A stretch of DNA of 64,000 nt from Enterococcus hirae ATCC 9790 (lineage in GTDB: Bacteria > Bacillota > Bacilli > Lactobacillales > Enterococcaceae). The DNA lies in assembly GCF_000271405.2 (NCBI RefSeq), contig NC_018081.1:2351678-2415677 (forward strand), written 5' to 3'. The translations under genes and the position numbers were made by a program. Below are positions 51,122 through 60,583 of the stretch, piece after piece; within the stretch, counting starts at the first letter, position 1, and each line of letters opens with the position of its first letter. The notes below the pieces were generated by a model that was not told where the DNA came from, made no database searches, and worked only from the letters and a program-made list of their open reading frames with translations.

Positions 51122-51340
51122 ATGAAATCAATGAGACGTCTTGGCTTAGTATTAATGGTATTATTTTTAGGCATTATTATTGGTAATTTTGGTATGCGTA
51201 CAGCATTGTTGATCTTTGTTCCGTTGTTTTCTTTATGGTTTATGTTGTGGGATGAAAAGAAATACCGTCAGTCTGAACGGCGTCGGATTCATGATGACAC
51301 TTTTTATCCAGACTCCTATTATCGATCGAGACACTCTTGA
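51122..51340 (+). CDS. Small membrane protein, probably SOS-regulated
   Basis: 72 residues: a short basic start (MKSMRRLG), one long or two short membrane segments (about 8-42), then a charged tail (KKYRQSERRRIHDD). GAGGTGAG precedes ATG 51122. Family unknown. The promoter carries two LexA-like boxes, so induction by DNA damage is inferred; small membrane proteins of this kind sometimes delay division in the SOS response. Confidence 0.75.
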   Translation: MKSMRRLGLVLMVLFLGIIIGNFGMRTALLIFVPLFSLWFMLWDEKKYRQSERRRIHDDTFYPDSYYRSRHS

Positions 51341-51414
51341 TCTTGACCCATAAAGAATCCTGAATAACGAAATAAAAAAACACATATGTAAGAGTCAGAA
51401 AACGGCTCATGCAC

Positions 51415-51475
51415 AAAAAAGTAGTCGATTGTTCCCCCCCATCAAAAAACAATTGACTACTTTTACAAATACACC
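51415..51475. terminator. Terminator after the 72-residue gene
   Basis: AAGTAGTC-ATTGTT pairs with AACAAT-GACTACTT, with A/T runs on both sides and a C7 run in the loop. Confidence 0.75.
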
Positions 51476-51521
51476 TGCACAAACTAAAAATAGTGAGCAA
51501 GCGTACTTGGGATTGCTTGAC

Positions 51522-51573
51522 AAAAAAGAGAGTGGGACAATTAGTCAGAAAAAATCTGATTAACGTCCCACTT
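51522..51573 (-). terminator. apt terminator
   Basis: AGTGGGAC pairs with GTCCCACT and, inside, AGTCAGA with TCTGATT; TTTTTT follows on the minus strand. Confidence 0.85.
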
Positions 51574-51615
51574 CTTTTTACATTTATTTTTAATGTTTAT
51601 TAAGCAAAAAATCGT

Positions 51616-52127
51616 TTAATATTCCATCAAGGTGATCATATCATATCCTTCGATTTTTTCACGACCATCTAAGTCCATTAGTTCGATCAAGAAAGCACAG
51701 CCAACAACGACACCGCCCAATTTTTCTACTAATTCGATCGTTGCTTTGATCGTTCCCCCTGTAGCCAATAAGTCATCACAAATCAAGACTCTTTGTCCAG
51801 GTTGGATCGCGTCTTTATGGAGTGTCAATGTATCTGTACCGTATTCCAGTCCGTAAGTTACTTCGATCGTTTCACGAGGCAACTTCCCTTTTTTACGTAC
51901 AGGTGCAAATCCAACTCCTAATTCGTAAGCTACAGGACAGCCAACGATGAATCCTCGCGCTTCTGGTCCTACAACCATATCGATTCTTTTTTCTTTCGCA
52001 TAATCTACGATCTGTTTCGTTGCTTCTCTGTAGGCATCTCCATCAGCCATAAGGGGCGAGATGTCACGAAAAATAATTCCTTTTGCTGGATAATCAGGAA
52101 TACTTGCAATATATTTTTTAAATCCAC
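51616..52127 (-). CDS. apt: Adenine phosphoribosyltransferase, frameshifted near its start
   Basis: Salvages adenine to AMP. The PRPP loop [13 protein letters not shown] and the family stretch [12 protein letters not shown] are intact. The start with a good ribosome site (AGGAGGAGACAAATA) is GTG 52127, but that frame leaves the family after VDLK. One more A in the A6 run at 52114-52119 gives [17 protein letters not shown] and flows into the remaining 144 codons, a normal 170-residue Apt. Without it, translation could only begin inside at ATG 52050. recJ ends 14 bases upstream. Confidence 0.9.
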
Positions 52128-52140
52128 TATTTGTCTCCTC

Positions 52141-54438
52141 CTAGGTTGTTAACCTTTTTTTAATAGAGGGAATATCACTTAACAATAAGAATTCCTCTAC
52201 TTTGATTTTTTTTATTCGTTGCTGATAACGCACGCTATCAGTCAACGGATGACTTTTGGGATTAGCGATCTTTTGCAAAACGCCATCTTCTATTGTAACA
52301 AATTTCAATTCAAAAAACACCTGAATCATAAAAATTAATAATTTTTGTGGTATTTTTAGATATTGAGCAATTGAGCCTAATTTATAGCGAATATCTATTT
52401 TTTCTTGTGTATGGATCAGTTTGAACAATTTGGCATATTGTTCTCTTGAACCAACTCCATTCAAATAAGCTTCTTCATAAGAAATCCCTAATAAGTACAT
52501 TCGATCGAAAGAACCAAAGGCAAGGATTTCTTTTAATATTTCTAAATCATTTGGACAATCAACTACCAGCAAGGAATGATATGAATTATCGTGGATCAAC
52601 TGCTTGATATGTTCCCCACTTTCGAACACGTGGACATTGTCTGTAGCCAGTCCAGAGATTTCTTTTAAAGAAGAGCGATCAAACGCAAGATACAATGTTT
52701 GTGGATCAACTTTCGTTAACTGACGGTATCTCTTTGAACGCCAATCAAAAATTTGAAATCCATCAACAACAAAGTCTGATACCAGCAATTGCGGTTTTTT
52801 CCGACCGTTCCATTCATTGATAGCTAATTTCCCAACGATATCCACTGGATTATTTAACAGCTCAGCTTCTTGGTCGCCAAAACCAAATGCTACCGCATCT
52901 AACGGACTAGCTTCTTCCATCAATGTTAACTTCAAATGTTGCTGACTCGTACCAATTCTTTTCACATTTTCAGCCAAGATTTGGCGAAACAGAAAGTGAG
53001 GTACCGCATTGTCTGTACCATATGGTGCAAGTAACTTTAATTCATTAAGCAATTCAATGGTTACATCTTTGGGTGTAAGGACTTCGTCGATCGGTAAAGC
53101 TGCGCCTTTTGTCAAATCAATTTTTTGTTCGGAAACATACTGATTCATTCGTTTTTGTAATTCTTGAAGATTATCACTAGGCATCGTTAACCCTACAGCA
53201 GCATGGTGTCCTCCAAAGAAAGTAAATAAGTCACGCATCGCATCTAACATTTCATATAGATTCAGGGCTTCGACACTTCGGCCAGATCCTTTCGCTGTAC
53301 CATCTTCTTTGATCGTTAAGACGATCGTCGGTTTACCAGTGGCATTCATCAGCTTACCAGCTACGATCCCCAACACTCCCTCATGCCACCCAGGATGGGC
53401 AAGAAGGTGGATCTGATTCGTTTCATCAATCATTTCCAATGCTTCTTGGGTAATTTTTTCAACGACTGCTTTTCTTTCTTCATTGATCGTGTTGAGTTTT
53501 TTGGCATACGTGAGTGCCGCTTCCTCATCAAAGGTAGCTAGCATCTCGACAGCTGGATTAGGATCACCCATTCGGCCAATCGCGTTGAGCCGAGGGGCAA
53601 TTGAAAAGCCGATGGTCGTTTCATCTGCTTCTTTCATAGAGACGCCACTTTCATTAAATAAAGCTTGTAAACCGATCCGTTCGGTTTCTTTGATCGTATC
53701 TAACCCTAAAGCAACAAGTGTGCGATTTTCGCCTGTCATTGATACCAAGTCTGCAATCGTTCCAATCGCCACTAAATCTAAAAATTCAGCAGGAGGTTCT
53801 TCTAATAATGCTGTTGCCACTTTAAAAGCTACTCCGACACCTGCTAGATCAGGAAACGGATAATTCCCTTGTGGATGTCGTGGATGCACGATAGCGTAGG
53901 CTTCAGGTAATTCACTGGGCATTTCATGGTGATCTGTGATGATTACATCAACACCTGCTTGTTGCGCATAAGCTACGGCATCGTGACCAGCCACACCATT
54001 GTCCACTGTAATGATCAATTGCGCACCTGCATCAATTTTTTCTTGATAAACGGCTTTGTTTGGTCCATAGCCATGGATAAAACGATTGGGTAAAAATGTT
54101 TCGACATTGGCGCCGAGTAGCTCCAATGTTTCTTTCATCACTGTCGTACTTGTAATCCCATCTGCATCGTAGTCACCATAAACGACTATTTTTTCACCAT
54201 TGATCACCGCTTCTTGGATTCGACTGATGGCTTTATCCATGTCATGCATTAAGTAAGGATCATGCAATTCTTGATGTTTGGGATTCAAAAATTCTTTTAC
54301 TTTCTCTACATCACGATAGCCTCGTTGCCAAAGTAATTTGCCAATAAAAGGCGATAGATTCTCTTGCTTTATACTTTGAAGAAACATTTCAGTCGGTTCT
54401 GATTCACTTAATTGCCAATCATAAATTGCTTGTCTCAC
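52141..54438 (-). CDS. recJ: Single-stranded-DNA exonuclease RecJ
   Basis: A 765-residue 5'-3' ssDNA exonuclease for recombination and repair. DHH-family motifs: YGDYDADGITST (near 85), TDHHEMP (near 158) and DHHA1 GGHHAAVGLT (near 405). The C-terminal region, as in other Firmicutes RecJ, is long. Its TAG stop lies in the apt ribosome site, so recJ-apt are coupled. Confidence 0.95.
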   Translation of the reverse strand: MRQAIYDWQLSESEPTEMFLQSIKQENLSPFIGKLLWQRGYRDVEKVKEFLNPKHQELHDPYLMHDMDKAISRIQEAVINGEKIVVYGDYDADGITSTTVMKETLELLGANVETFLPNRFIHGYGPNKAVYQEKIDAGAQLIITVDNGVAGHDAVAYAQQAGVDVIITDHHEMPSELPEAYAIVHPRHPQGNYPFPDLAGVGVAFKVATALLEEPPAEFLDLVAIGTIADLVSMTGENRTLVALGLDTIKETERIGLQALFNESGVSMKEADETTIGFSIAPRLNAIGRMGDPNPAVEMLATFDEEAALTYAKKLNTINEERKAVVEKITQEALEMIDETNQIHLLAHPGWHEGVLGIVAGKLMNATGKPTIVLTIKEDGTAKGSGRSVEALNLYEMLDAMRDLFTFFGGHHAAVGLTMPSDNLQELQKRMNQYVSEQKIDLTKGAALPIDEVLTPKDVTIELLNELKLLAPYGTDNAVPHFLFRQILAENVKRIGTSQQHLKLTLMEEASPLDAVAFGFGDQEAELLNNPVDIVGKLAINEWNGRKKPQLLVSDFVVDGFQIFDWRSKRYRQLTKVDPQTLYLAFDRSSLKEISGLATDNVHVFESGEHIKQLIHDNSYHSLLVVDCPNDLEILKEILAFGSFDRMYLLGISYEEAYLNGVGSREQYAKLFKLIHTQEKIDIRYKLGSIAQYLKIPQKLLIFMIQVFFELKFVTIEDGVLQKIANPKSHPLTDSVRYQQRIKKIKVEEFLLLSDIPSIKKRLTT

Positions 54439-54513
54439 TTGCTCACCCCTAACCTAGTTATTATAGCAAACGAAAAGTTTAAAAAAAGAAGAAAGATAGC
54501 CACAAACACATTA

Positions 54514-54557
54514 AAATGGTCTTCAAAAAGTCGTTACTCACTTTTTGAAGACCATTT
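54514..54557. terminator. Hairpin between recJ and the LapA-like gene
   Basis: An 18-bp inverted repeat starting AAATGGTCTTC and ending GAAGACCATTT; T-run weak on both strands. Confidence 0.6.
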
Positions 54558-54644
54558 GACAAACCCGAAACTCAGCCTTTAACTTCTCAGCCAAATATGA
54601 CAATGGTTCCTGCCATCTTTTATTTTGGTCTCGTTCATGAAACT

Positions 54645-55082
54645 TTAGTCAAAATAATTATAGCTTTGCTTTGCTGAAATTTTCTGCGTATCAGATGTTG
54701 ACGACTGTGCTTGTTGTAGTTGTTTTTTCGTTGCTTGTAATTCTGCCTGATAAGCAGCTTCTAATTCTGCTCGTTCATTTCGGAATGTTCGTTGTTGTTC
54801 TTCCTTTGCTTCAGCAATTTTCTTATCAAGATTCTCTTGATAATCTGATAGTTCCTGCTTTAATTGTTTGATTTGTTTTTTCTGTTGCCATAAAGTGGTT
54901 GATGCAGTAACAAAAACAATCAATGCACCAATAATCGCCGAACCAATGATAACTAAAATCAATGGTGCAGAAAATGAAGCAATCCCAAAGTTAACAGGAA
55001 CATTTCTGTTGTTTAATACAGCAAATACGACAATAATCAAGACAAGCAAAAATCCAATAATCACACTACTTTGTTTTTTCAT
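54645..55082 (-). CDS. LapA (DUF1049) family membrane protein
   Basis: 145 residues: two membrane segments (about 7-24 and 38-60) with the LapA-type NNRNVPVNF between them, then a long cytoplasmic coiled coil (65-125) rich in Glu/Gln/Lys. In E. coli the LapA family takes part in LPS regulation, which has no parallel here; role unknown. Confidence 0.8.
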   Translation of the reverse strand: MKKQSSVIIGFLLVLIIVVFAVLNNRNVPVNFGIASFSAPLILVIIGSAIIGALIVFVTASTTLWQQKKQIKQLKQELSDYQENLDKKIAEAKEEQQRTFRNERAELEAAYQAELQATKKQLQQAQSSTSDTQKISAKQSYNYFD

Positions 55083-55092
55083 ACTCTTTCAC

Positions 55093-55881
55093 CTACTTTT
55101 TATTAAAAATCCCACTTGCGAGGTAGTCGCCAATAGTCGGAAAGAGAGTGTAAAATTTAGCCGCTATTTCAAGAAGGACAGGACGATTCACTTCACGCTT
55201 TGGATGTTCCATTGTTCGTACAATTGTTTTTGCTAGTTTCTCCGGTTCTAAAACAAGTTGACTAACTTTTTCTAAATAACTGCCGGTAGGATCAGCTTTA
55301 TCAAAAAATTCAGTAGCAACCGGTCCTGGATTCACCGTAGTGACTGCCACTCCAAGTGGTCTTAATTCTAATCGTAAGGCATTAGAAAAGCCTAAGACAG
55401 CAAATTTTGTTGCTGAATAGATCGTTGATTTCGCCGTCGCCATTTTCCCAGCCATTGAAGCGATATTGATGATATGTCCTTGCCTTCTTTCAGCCATATC
55501 AATCGCAAATTTTTGGGTTAAGACCATCATACCTAGTACATTTACTTCAAACATATCGTAAGCTTTTCCTAAATCGAAAGTTAAAAAATCTTCAAAAATG
55601 CCAAAGCCGGCATTATTGACTAACACATCTACACGTCCGACTGTTTGCATCACTTGTTCATAGAGCCGATCGACGCTGTCAGGATCACTCACATCTACTG
55701 GAAAAGCATAGGCTTCCTTTCCGCTTAATCTCTGACATTCTGCTTTAACCTCATCAATCAATTGGCTGCGTCGAGCACAAGCAATGACGATAGCACCTTT
55801 TTTTGCAGCTTCATAACAGATTTGAGCGCCCAATCCACCAGAACTACCGGTAACTAAGACAACTTTATTTTCTAAATTCAT
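55093..55881 (-). CDS. Short-chain dehydrogenase/reductase
   Basis: A 262-residue classical SDR. The NAD(P) motif TGSSGGLG is at residue 11, NNAGFG near 87 and the active YSATKFA near 154. Substrate unknown; similar to YqjQ/DltE-like SDRs. ATG 55881 follows GAGGAGGAAAAG and overlaps rnz by 17 bases, so the two are translated together. Confidence 0.9.
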   Translation of the reverse strand: MNLENKVVLVTGSSGGLGAQICYEAAKKGAIVIACARRSQLIDEVKAECQRLSGKEAYAFPVDVSDPDSVDRLYEQVMQTVGRVDVLVNNAGFGIFEDFLTFDLGKAYDMFEVNVLGMMVLTQKFAIDMAERRQGHIINIASMAGKMATAKSTIYSATKFAVLGFSNALRLELRPLGVAVTTVNPGPVATEFFDKADPTGSYLEKVSQLVLEPEKLAKTIVRTMEHPKREVNRPVLLEIAAKFYTLFPTIGDYLASGIFNKK

Positions 55882-56818
55882 TCTTTTCCTCCTCACGAAA
55901 TGGAATATCGACAGTATCAAAATCTTTCATGATCCTTGTATTTGCAAAGACCTCACGTGCCTCTTCTTCTAGCTCTTGCGCAGCTTTTCCTAAATAGCGC
56001 GCACTGATATGGGTTAATAACAAACTTTTCGCTGCTGCTTCTTTAGCTACTTCAGCCGCTTGATAAGTCGTCGAATGGAAGTAGTTCTTTGCCAGCTTGG
56101 CTTCATTTTTGTTAAACGTACTTTCATGAACCAAAACATCACAGTCTTGGGCCAACACGACTGAATTTGCTGTCTTCCTCGTATCACCTAAAATCGTAAC
56201 GATCCGCCCTTTTTTGTCTGGTCCCACAAACTGCTTCCCATCCACAACCCTTCCATCAGGTAATTGAACAGATTCTCCTTTTTTCAACTTTCCATATATT
56301 GGTCCAGCCGGAATATTCAGTTCTTGTAATTTTTCAACTTGAAGCTCTCCTTTATGGTCATGTTCCACAACCCGAAAGCCATAGCTGGCAATTCCATGAT
56401 CTAATTTTTTAGTATAGACAGAAAAATGCTGATCTTGAAAAATCGGCTGATCTTCAACTAACTCGATGAATTTCAACGGATAGCCTAAACGTGTTTGCGA
56501 AACAGCTAACGAAGTTTTGACAAATGTTTCGATTCCTTTTGGTCCGTAGATTTCCAGGGGCGTATCTCCCCCTTGGAATGAACGACTGCTTAACAAGCCT
56601 GGCAACCCAAAGATATGGTCACCATGTAAGTGAGTAATAAATATCTTTTCAATCTTTCTTGGACGAATGTTGGTACGTAAGATTTGCATTTGCGTTCCTT
56701 CACCACAGTCAAATAACCAGACTTCATTTCTTTCATCCAAAAGTTTTAATGCAATACTGGTAACGTTTCGATGTTTGGCAGGTACCCCTGCACCAGTTCC
56801 TAAAAATTGTAATTCCAT
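55865..56818 (-). CDS. rnz: Ribonuclease Z
   Basis: A 317-residue metallo-beta-lactamase nuclease that removes tRNA 3' trailers. [12 protein letters not shown] near residue 63 holds the zinc ligands and [14 protein letters not shown] text ([10 protein letters not shown] near 210) the later ligands; HES and HIS follow. Length typical for the short RNase Z. It overlaps the SDR gene. Confidence 0.95.
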   Translation of the reverse strand: MELQFLGTGAGVPAKHRNVTSIALKLLDERNEVWLFDCGEGTQMQILRTNIRPRKIEKIFITHLHGDHIFGLPGLLSSRSFQGGDTPLEIYGPKGIETFVKTSLAVSQTRLGYPLKFIELVEDQPIFQDQHFSVYTKKLDHGIASYGFRVVEHDHKGELQVEKLQELNIPAGPIYGKLKKGESVQLPDGRVVDGKQFVGPDKKGRIVTILGDTRKTANSVVLAQDCDVLVHESTFNKNEAKLAKNYFHSTTYQAAEVAKEAAAKSLLLTHISARYLGKAAQELEEEAREVFANTRIMKDFDTVDIPFREEEKNEFRK

Positions 56819-56925
56819 AATCTACCTGACTTTCTTTAAACTCACTATTAATTTTATGGGAAATGTGTCGGATAATCAACCGAAAGTCCGTATTGCTTAC
56901 TAAATAATTGCATTTTTATTGGTAC

Positions 56926-56961
56926 TAAAAAAAGAAAAACGCCTTTTTCACGCGTTTCTCT
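56926..56961 (-). terminator. Terminator after the DUF1269 gene
   Basis: GAGAAACGC pairs with GCGTTTTTC (minus strand) around an 8-9 base loop; a T-run follows. Confidence 0.75.
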
Positions 56962-56982
56962 TTCTTTATTCTGTTCGTTTCT

Positions 56983-57534
56983 TTATTGAGGATGTTTGTC
57001 TTTCCACGATTTCCGTGCCGTTTCTTGTGTTTGTTTTTCGACTTCTTTGGCAGCGTGGACGTCTTCTTCGACCTCTTCATAATCTAAGCGAGTAATTTCA
57101 CCACCTAAATCCATCATGACTAATTGGTTCAAAGGACGATTATCTTCTTCTTCAGCAATCAAAATCAAACCGGTTGCTCCTTCGCCAATTTTATTGCCCA
57201 CAAAATCAAAAACTGTCTGAGCATCTTGGATTTCCTTGGCATCCTGCGTAGCACCGATCATCCCGCCAGCAAACCAGCCTAAAAGAATCCCTAGTGGGCC
57301 TCCCAAGACACCGACTAACATTCCGATTAAACCACCTTTTGAAGATTTATTGTTTCCAGTAAAATCCAAAAAATCCTCTATTTTGAATTGATGCGTTCCA
57401 TTAGGATCGTGACTAATCACTGCCATTTGTTCACCCTTGATGGCACGAGAAGCGTGTAATCGTTTGATTTCAGAAAATGCTTGGTAAGCTTGACTCTCTA
57501 CAGGGAAATTCAAAATAATCACTCGTTTGCTCAT
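56983..57534 (-). CDS. DUF1269-like membrane protein
   Basis: 183 residues. A glycine-rich membrane hairpin (about 68-95: GLIGMLVGVLGGPLGILLG) sits between two soluble parts. The pattern fits the DUF1269 family; function unknown. GGAGTG precedes ATG 57534. Confidence 0.75.
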   Translation of the reverse strand: MSKRVIILNFPVESQAYQAFSEIKRLHASRAIKGEQMAVISHDPNGTHQFKIEDFLDFTGNNKSSKGGLIGMLVGVLGGPLGILLGWFAGGMIGATQDAKEIQDAQTVFDFVGNKIGEGATGLILIAEEEDNRPLNQLVMMDLGGEITRLDYEEVEEDVHAAKEVEKQTQETARKSWKDKHPQ

Positions 57535-57715
57535 AAAAACACTCCTCTATTCATTTTCTTTATTCTAACTTTTATTTTAAAAAAACAAAAGGAAAAACCC
57601 TTTAATAAATAACACATAAGAAATATAAATTTTTCCTATTAAAAAATCTTTCTGAATACTATTGGTGATAGCTTAAAAATTTTTACCAAAAGACAAATCC
57701 TACCATTGCTTAAAC

Positions 57716-57754
57716 CAAAAAAGCGCCAAACCATTTTTCTGGTTTGACGCTTTG
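57716..57754 (-). terminator. obgE terminator
   Basis: AAAGCGTCAAACCA pairs with TGGTTTGGCGCTTT (one wobble), T-run after it on the minus strand. Confidence 0.85.
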
Positions 57755-57801
57755 TTGATATTGAGTGTTAACATGGGCTCTTTTCATGAGCATGCGTAAT
57801 C

Positions 57802-59115
57802 TTATTCGACAAACTCAAATTCAAATTCACCGATTCTCACTAGATCGCCATCTTTTGCTCCACGGGCACGTAAAGCTTCGTCAACGCCCATTCCTCTCAA
57901 CTGACGAGCAAAACGCATAACAGTTTCATCGTGATCGAAATTCGTCATTTGGAATAGTTTCTCAATTTTTTCTCCTGATAAGATCCAAGTAGCATCAGGA
58001 TCGCGATCGATTTTAAATTCTGGCCCTTCTGGATTGAATCCATATTGAACTGTTTCTTCTTCGATTTCTTCATCATATAACGGAAACTCTGGTGTTACTT
58101 CTAGAAGATCCGCTGTCGCATTCAGCAATGGATCAATGCCTTTTCTTGTTACCCCTGAAACTGGAAAAATCGGCATATCGTCTGCAAATTCATCTGTTTT
58201 TTCTTTATTAAGCTGCTCTTTGAATTTTTTCAAATTTTCTTCTGCGTTTGGCATGTCCATTTTATTGGCTACAATTATTTGAGGTCGTTCCAATAAACGA
58301 AGATTATAAGTAGACAATTCATGGTTGATCGCCAAATAGTCTTCGTAAGGATCTCTGCCTTCCATCCCACTCATATCAATCACATGTAAAATAACACGAG
58401 TACGTTCGATATGACGTAAAAACTGCGTTCCTAAGCCAACACCTTGAGAAGCTCCTTCAATCAATCCAGGAAGGTCCGCTGCTGCAAAACTGCGTCCATC
58501 GCTAGTTGTTACCATACCAAGATTTGGTACTAATGTCGTGAAATGGTACGCGCCGATTTTAGGCCGAGCAGAAGAAATAACTGAAAGCAGCGTTGATTTA
58601 CCTACAGATGGAAAGCCAACCAGCCCAACATCAGCCAAGACTTTTAGTTCTAATTCGATTCTGCGTTCTTGACCTGGTTCGCCGTTTTCTGCAATTTCTG
58701 GTGCTGGGTTTCGTGGAGAAGCAAAGCGGATGTTTCCTCGTCCCCCTCGACCGCCTTTAGCAACGACTAAGGTTTGACCATTTTCAATCAAATCGCCTAA
58801 CAAAGCGCCTGTTTCAGCATCACGGACAGTCGTTCCTTGAGGGACTTTTACATAAGTATCTTCTGAACCCCGACCGTGCATCCCTTTACTCATTCCGTTT
58901 TCTCCTGGCTGTGCTTTAAAATGGCGATTGAAACGAAAATCCATTAATGTACGTAAACCTTCATCAACGATCAAAATGACGTCACCGCCACGACCGCCGT
59001 CACCACCAGCAGGTCCTCCATCAGGTACATATTTTTCTCTGCGAAAAGCGACCATTCCGTCGCCGCCTTTACCGGCCTTCACATCGATGGTTACTTGATC
59101 TAAAAACATGGACAT
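57802..59115 (-). CDS. obgE: GTPase Obg
   Basis: A 437-residue ribosome-assembly and stress GTPase. The glycine-rich Obg domain fills about 1-158 ([16 protein letters not shown]), then G1 [10 protein letters not shown]3 DLPGLIEG and G4 ANKMD. A C-terminal OCT domain follows (about 355-437). GGAGGACTTAAAG precedes ATG 59115. Confidence 0.97.
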   Translation of the reverse strand: MSMFLDQVTIDVKAGKGGDGMVAFRREKYVPDGGPAGGDGGRGGDVILIVDEGLRTLMDFRFNRHFKAQPGENGMSKGMHGRGSEDTYVKVPQGTTVRDAETGALLGDLIENGQTLVVAKGGRGGRGNIRFASPRNPAPEIAENGEPGQERRIELELKVLADVGLVGFPSVGKSTLLSVISSARPKIGAYHFTTLVPNLGMVTTSDGRSFAAADLPGLIEGASQGVGLGTQFLRHIERTRVILHVIDMSGMEGRDPYEDYLAINHELSTYNLRLLERPQIIVANKMDMPNAEENLKKFKEQLNKEKTDEFADDMPIFPVSGVTRKGIDPLLNATADLLEVTPEFPLYDEEIEEETVQYGFNPEGPEFKIDRDPDATWILSGEKIEKLFQMTNFDHDETVMRFARQLRGMGVDEALRARGAKDGDLVRIGEFEFEFVE

Positions 59116-59349
59116 CTTTAAGTCCTCCTATTTTAATTATCTATTATTCATTTGACTGCCTGAATTTCCACAATAAACAAAAGTCTTATTTATTTTATCG
59201 GTCAAAAGCTATTTTGTCTATCGTTTCAATTAAACTTTCCAGGTTTTGTTCATTTTTTCTATTCTACTTAAGGAAATTGTTTCAAAGATCTCCTAGTGCT
59301 TTTTACCTCTCAGACCATTTTATCACTTTACTTTTGTAAGTATCTTTTT

Positions 59350-59378
59350 TTGACAAATTTTGTGAACAGGAGGAAAAT
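59350..59378 (+). promoter_or_regulatory. Possible gap promoter
   Basis: TTGACA is followed after 17 bases by GAAAAT (4 of 6 to consensus). The -10 is weak, so the exact start is uncertain. A decoy AGGAGG-ATGACAGTG that resembles the true gap start lies at 59369-59388. Confidence 0.4.
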
Positions 59379-59444
59379 GACAGTGTATTAATCAAGGATG
59401 CGAAGTTTGCACCCTCAATATCACTAAAGGAGGAACTTTTGATT

Positions 59445-60455
59445 ATGACAGTAAAAGTAGGTATTAACGGATTTGGACGTATTGGACGTTTAGCTTTCCG
59501 CCGAATCAAAGAAGTATCTGATGATATTGAAGTCGTAGCAATCAATGACTTAACTAGCCCAACCATGTTGGCACAGTTGCTACAATTTGATTCAACTCAT
59601 GGAACCTATCCCGGTACAGTTACTGCAACAGAAGACTCAATCGTAGTAGATGGTGAAGAAACGCGTGTCTATGCTGAACCAGATGCAAGTAAAATCCCTT
59701 GGGTTAAAGAAAACGGGGTCGATATCGTACTGGAATGTACTGGTTTTTATACTTCGGAAGAAAAAGCACAAGCCCATTTGAACGCTGGGGTAAAACGTGT
59801 AGTGATCTCTGCTCCTGCTGGTGCAATGAAAACTATCGTATACAATGTAAATGATGATACGTTAGATGCTAATGATAAAATCATTTCGGCAGGCTCTTGT
59901 ACGACAAACTGTTTAGCACCGATGGCTTATTTCTTAAATAATGAATTTGGTATCGAAGTGGGGACTATGACTACCGTTCATGCTTATACTTCTACACAAA
60001 TGTTATTAGACGGACCAGTAAAAGGTGGAAATTTACGGGCAGCTCGATCAGCAGCTGACAACACGATCCCTCACTCAACAGGTGCGGCAAAAGCAATTGG
60101 CTTAGTTATTCCAGAGCTTCAAGGGAAATTGCAAGGTCACGCACAACGAGTACCTGTAGTGGATGGTTCATTAACAGAACTAGTTTCCATTTTAAAAACA
60201 AAAGTGACCGCTGAACAAGTGAACGAAGCGATCAAGAAACATACCGAAGACAATCCATCATTTGGTTACGATGATCGTCAAATCGTCTCTGGTGACGTAA
60301 TCGGTACCACACAAGGTTCGATTTTCGATCCAACTCAAACAGAAGTCACAACGGCTGGCGATTACCAACTCGTAAAAACCGTTGCTTGGTATGACAATGA
60401 ATATGGTTTCACTTGCCAAATGATCCGTTTGTTGGAAAAATTTGCTAATCTTTAA
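59445..60455 (+). CDS. gap: Glyceraldehyde-3-phosphate dehydrogenase
   Basis: A 336-residue glycolytic enzyme. The NAD motif [10 protein letters not shown] is at residue 6, and the catalytic cysteine is in [12 protein letters not shown] near residue 152, with the catalytic His in TVHAYT. ATG 59445 (MTVKVGING) is used; TTG 59439 is a close alternative to the ribosome site AAAGGAGG. No pgk/tpi neighbours, so this may be the second gap copy. Confidence 0.95.
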   Translation: MTVKVGINGFGRIGRLAFRRIKEVSDDIEVVAINDLTSPTMLAQLLQFDSTHGTYPGTVTATEDSIVVDGEETRVYAEPDASKIPWVKENGVDIVLECTGFYTSEEKAQAHLNAGVKRVVISAPAGAMKTIVYNVNDDTLDANDKIISAGSCTTNCLAPMAYFLNNEFGIEVGTMTTVHAYTSTQMLLDGPVKGGNLRAARSAADNTIPHSTGAAKAIGLVIPELQGKLQGHAQRVPVVDGSLTELVSILKTKVTAEQVNEAIKKHTEDNPSFGYDDRQIVSGDVIGTTQGSIFDPTQTEVTTAGDYQLVKTVAWYDNEYGFTCQMIRLLEKFANL

Positions 60456-60492
60456 TCACCAAAAGATCACACGTTTTCAAAGATAGAAAATA

Positions 60493-60537
60493 GAGACCGT
60501 TTGAACGACTCGTTGAGTGGTTCAAACGGTCTCTTTG
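60493..60537 (+). terminator. gap terminator
   Basis: GAGACCGTTTGAA pairs with TTCAAACGGTCTC, TTTGTCT after it. Confidence 0.88.
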
Positions 60538-60583
60538 TCTAGTTCTTCTAAACTGGTTCAAAAAGAACGAGTGATGGTAAAAC

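Noticed and set aside
51616..52050. A naturally short 144-residue Apt
   Set aside because: The missing N-terminus is encoded just upstream in another frame with a good ribosome site, so a one-base break is the better reading.
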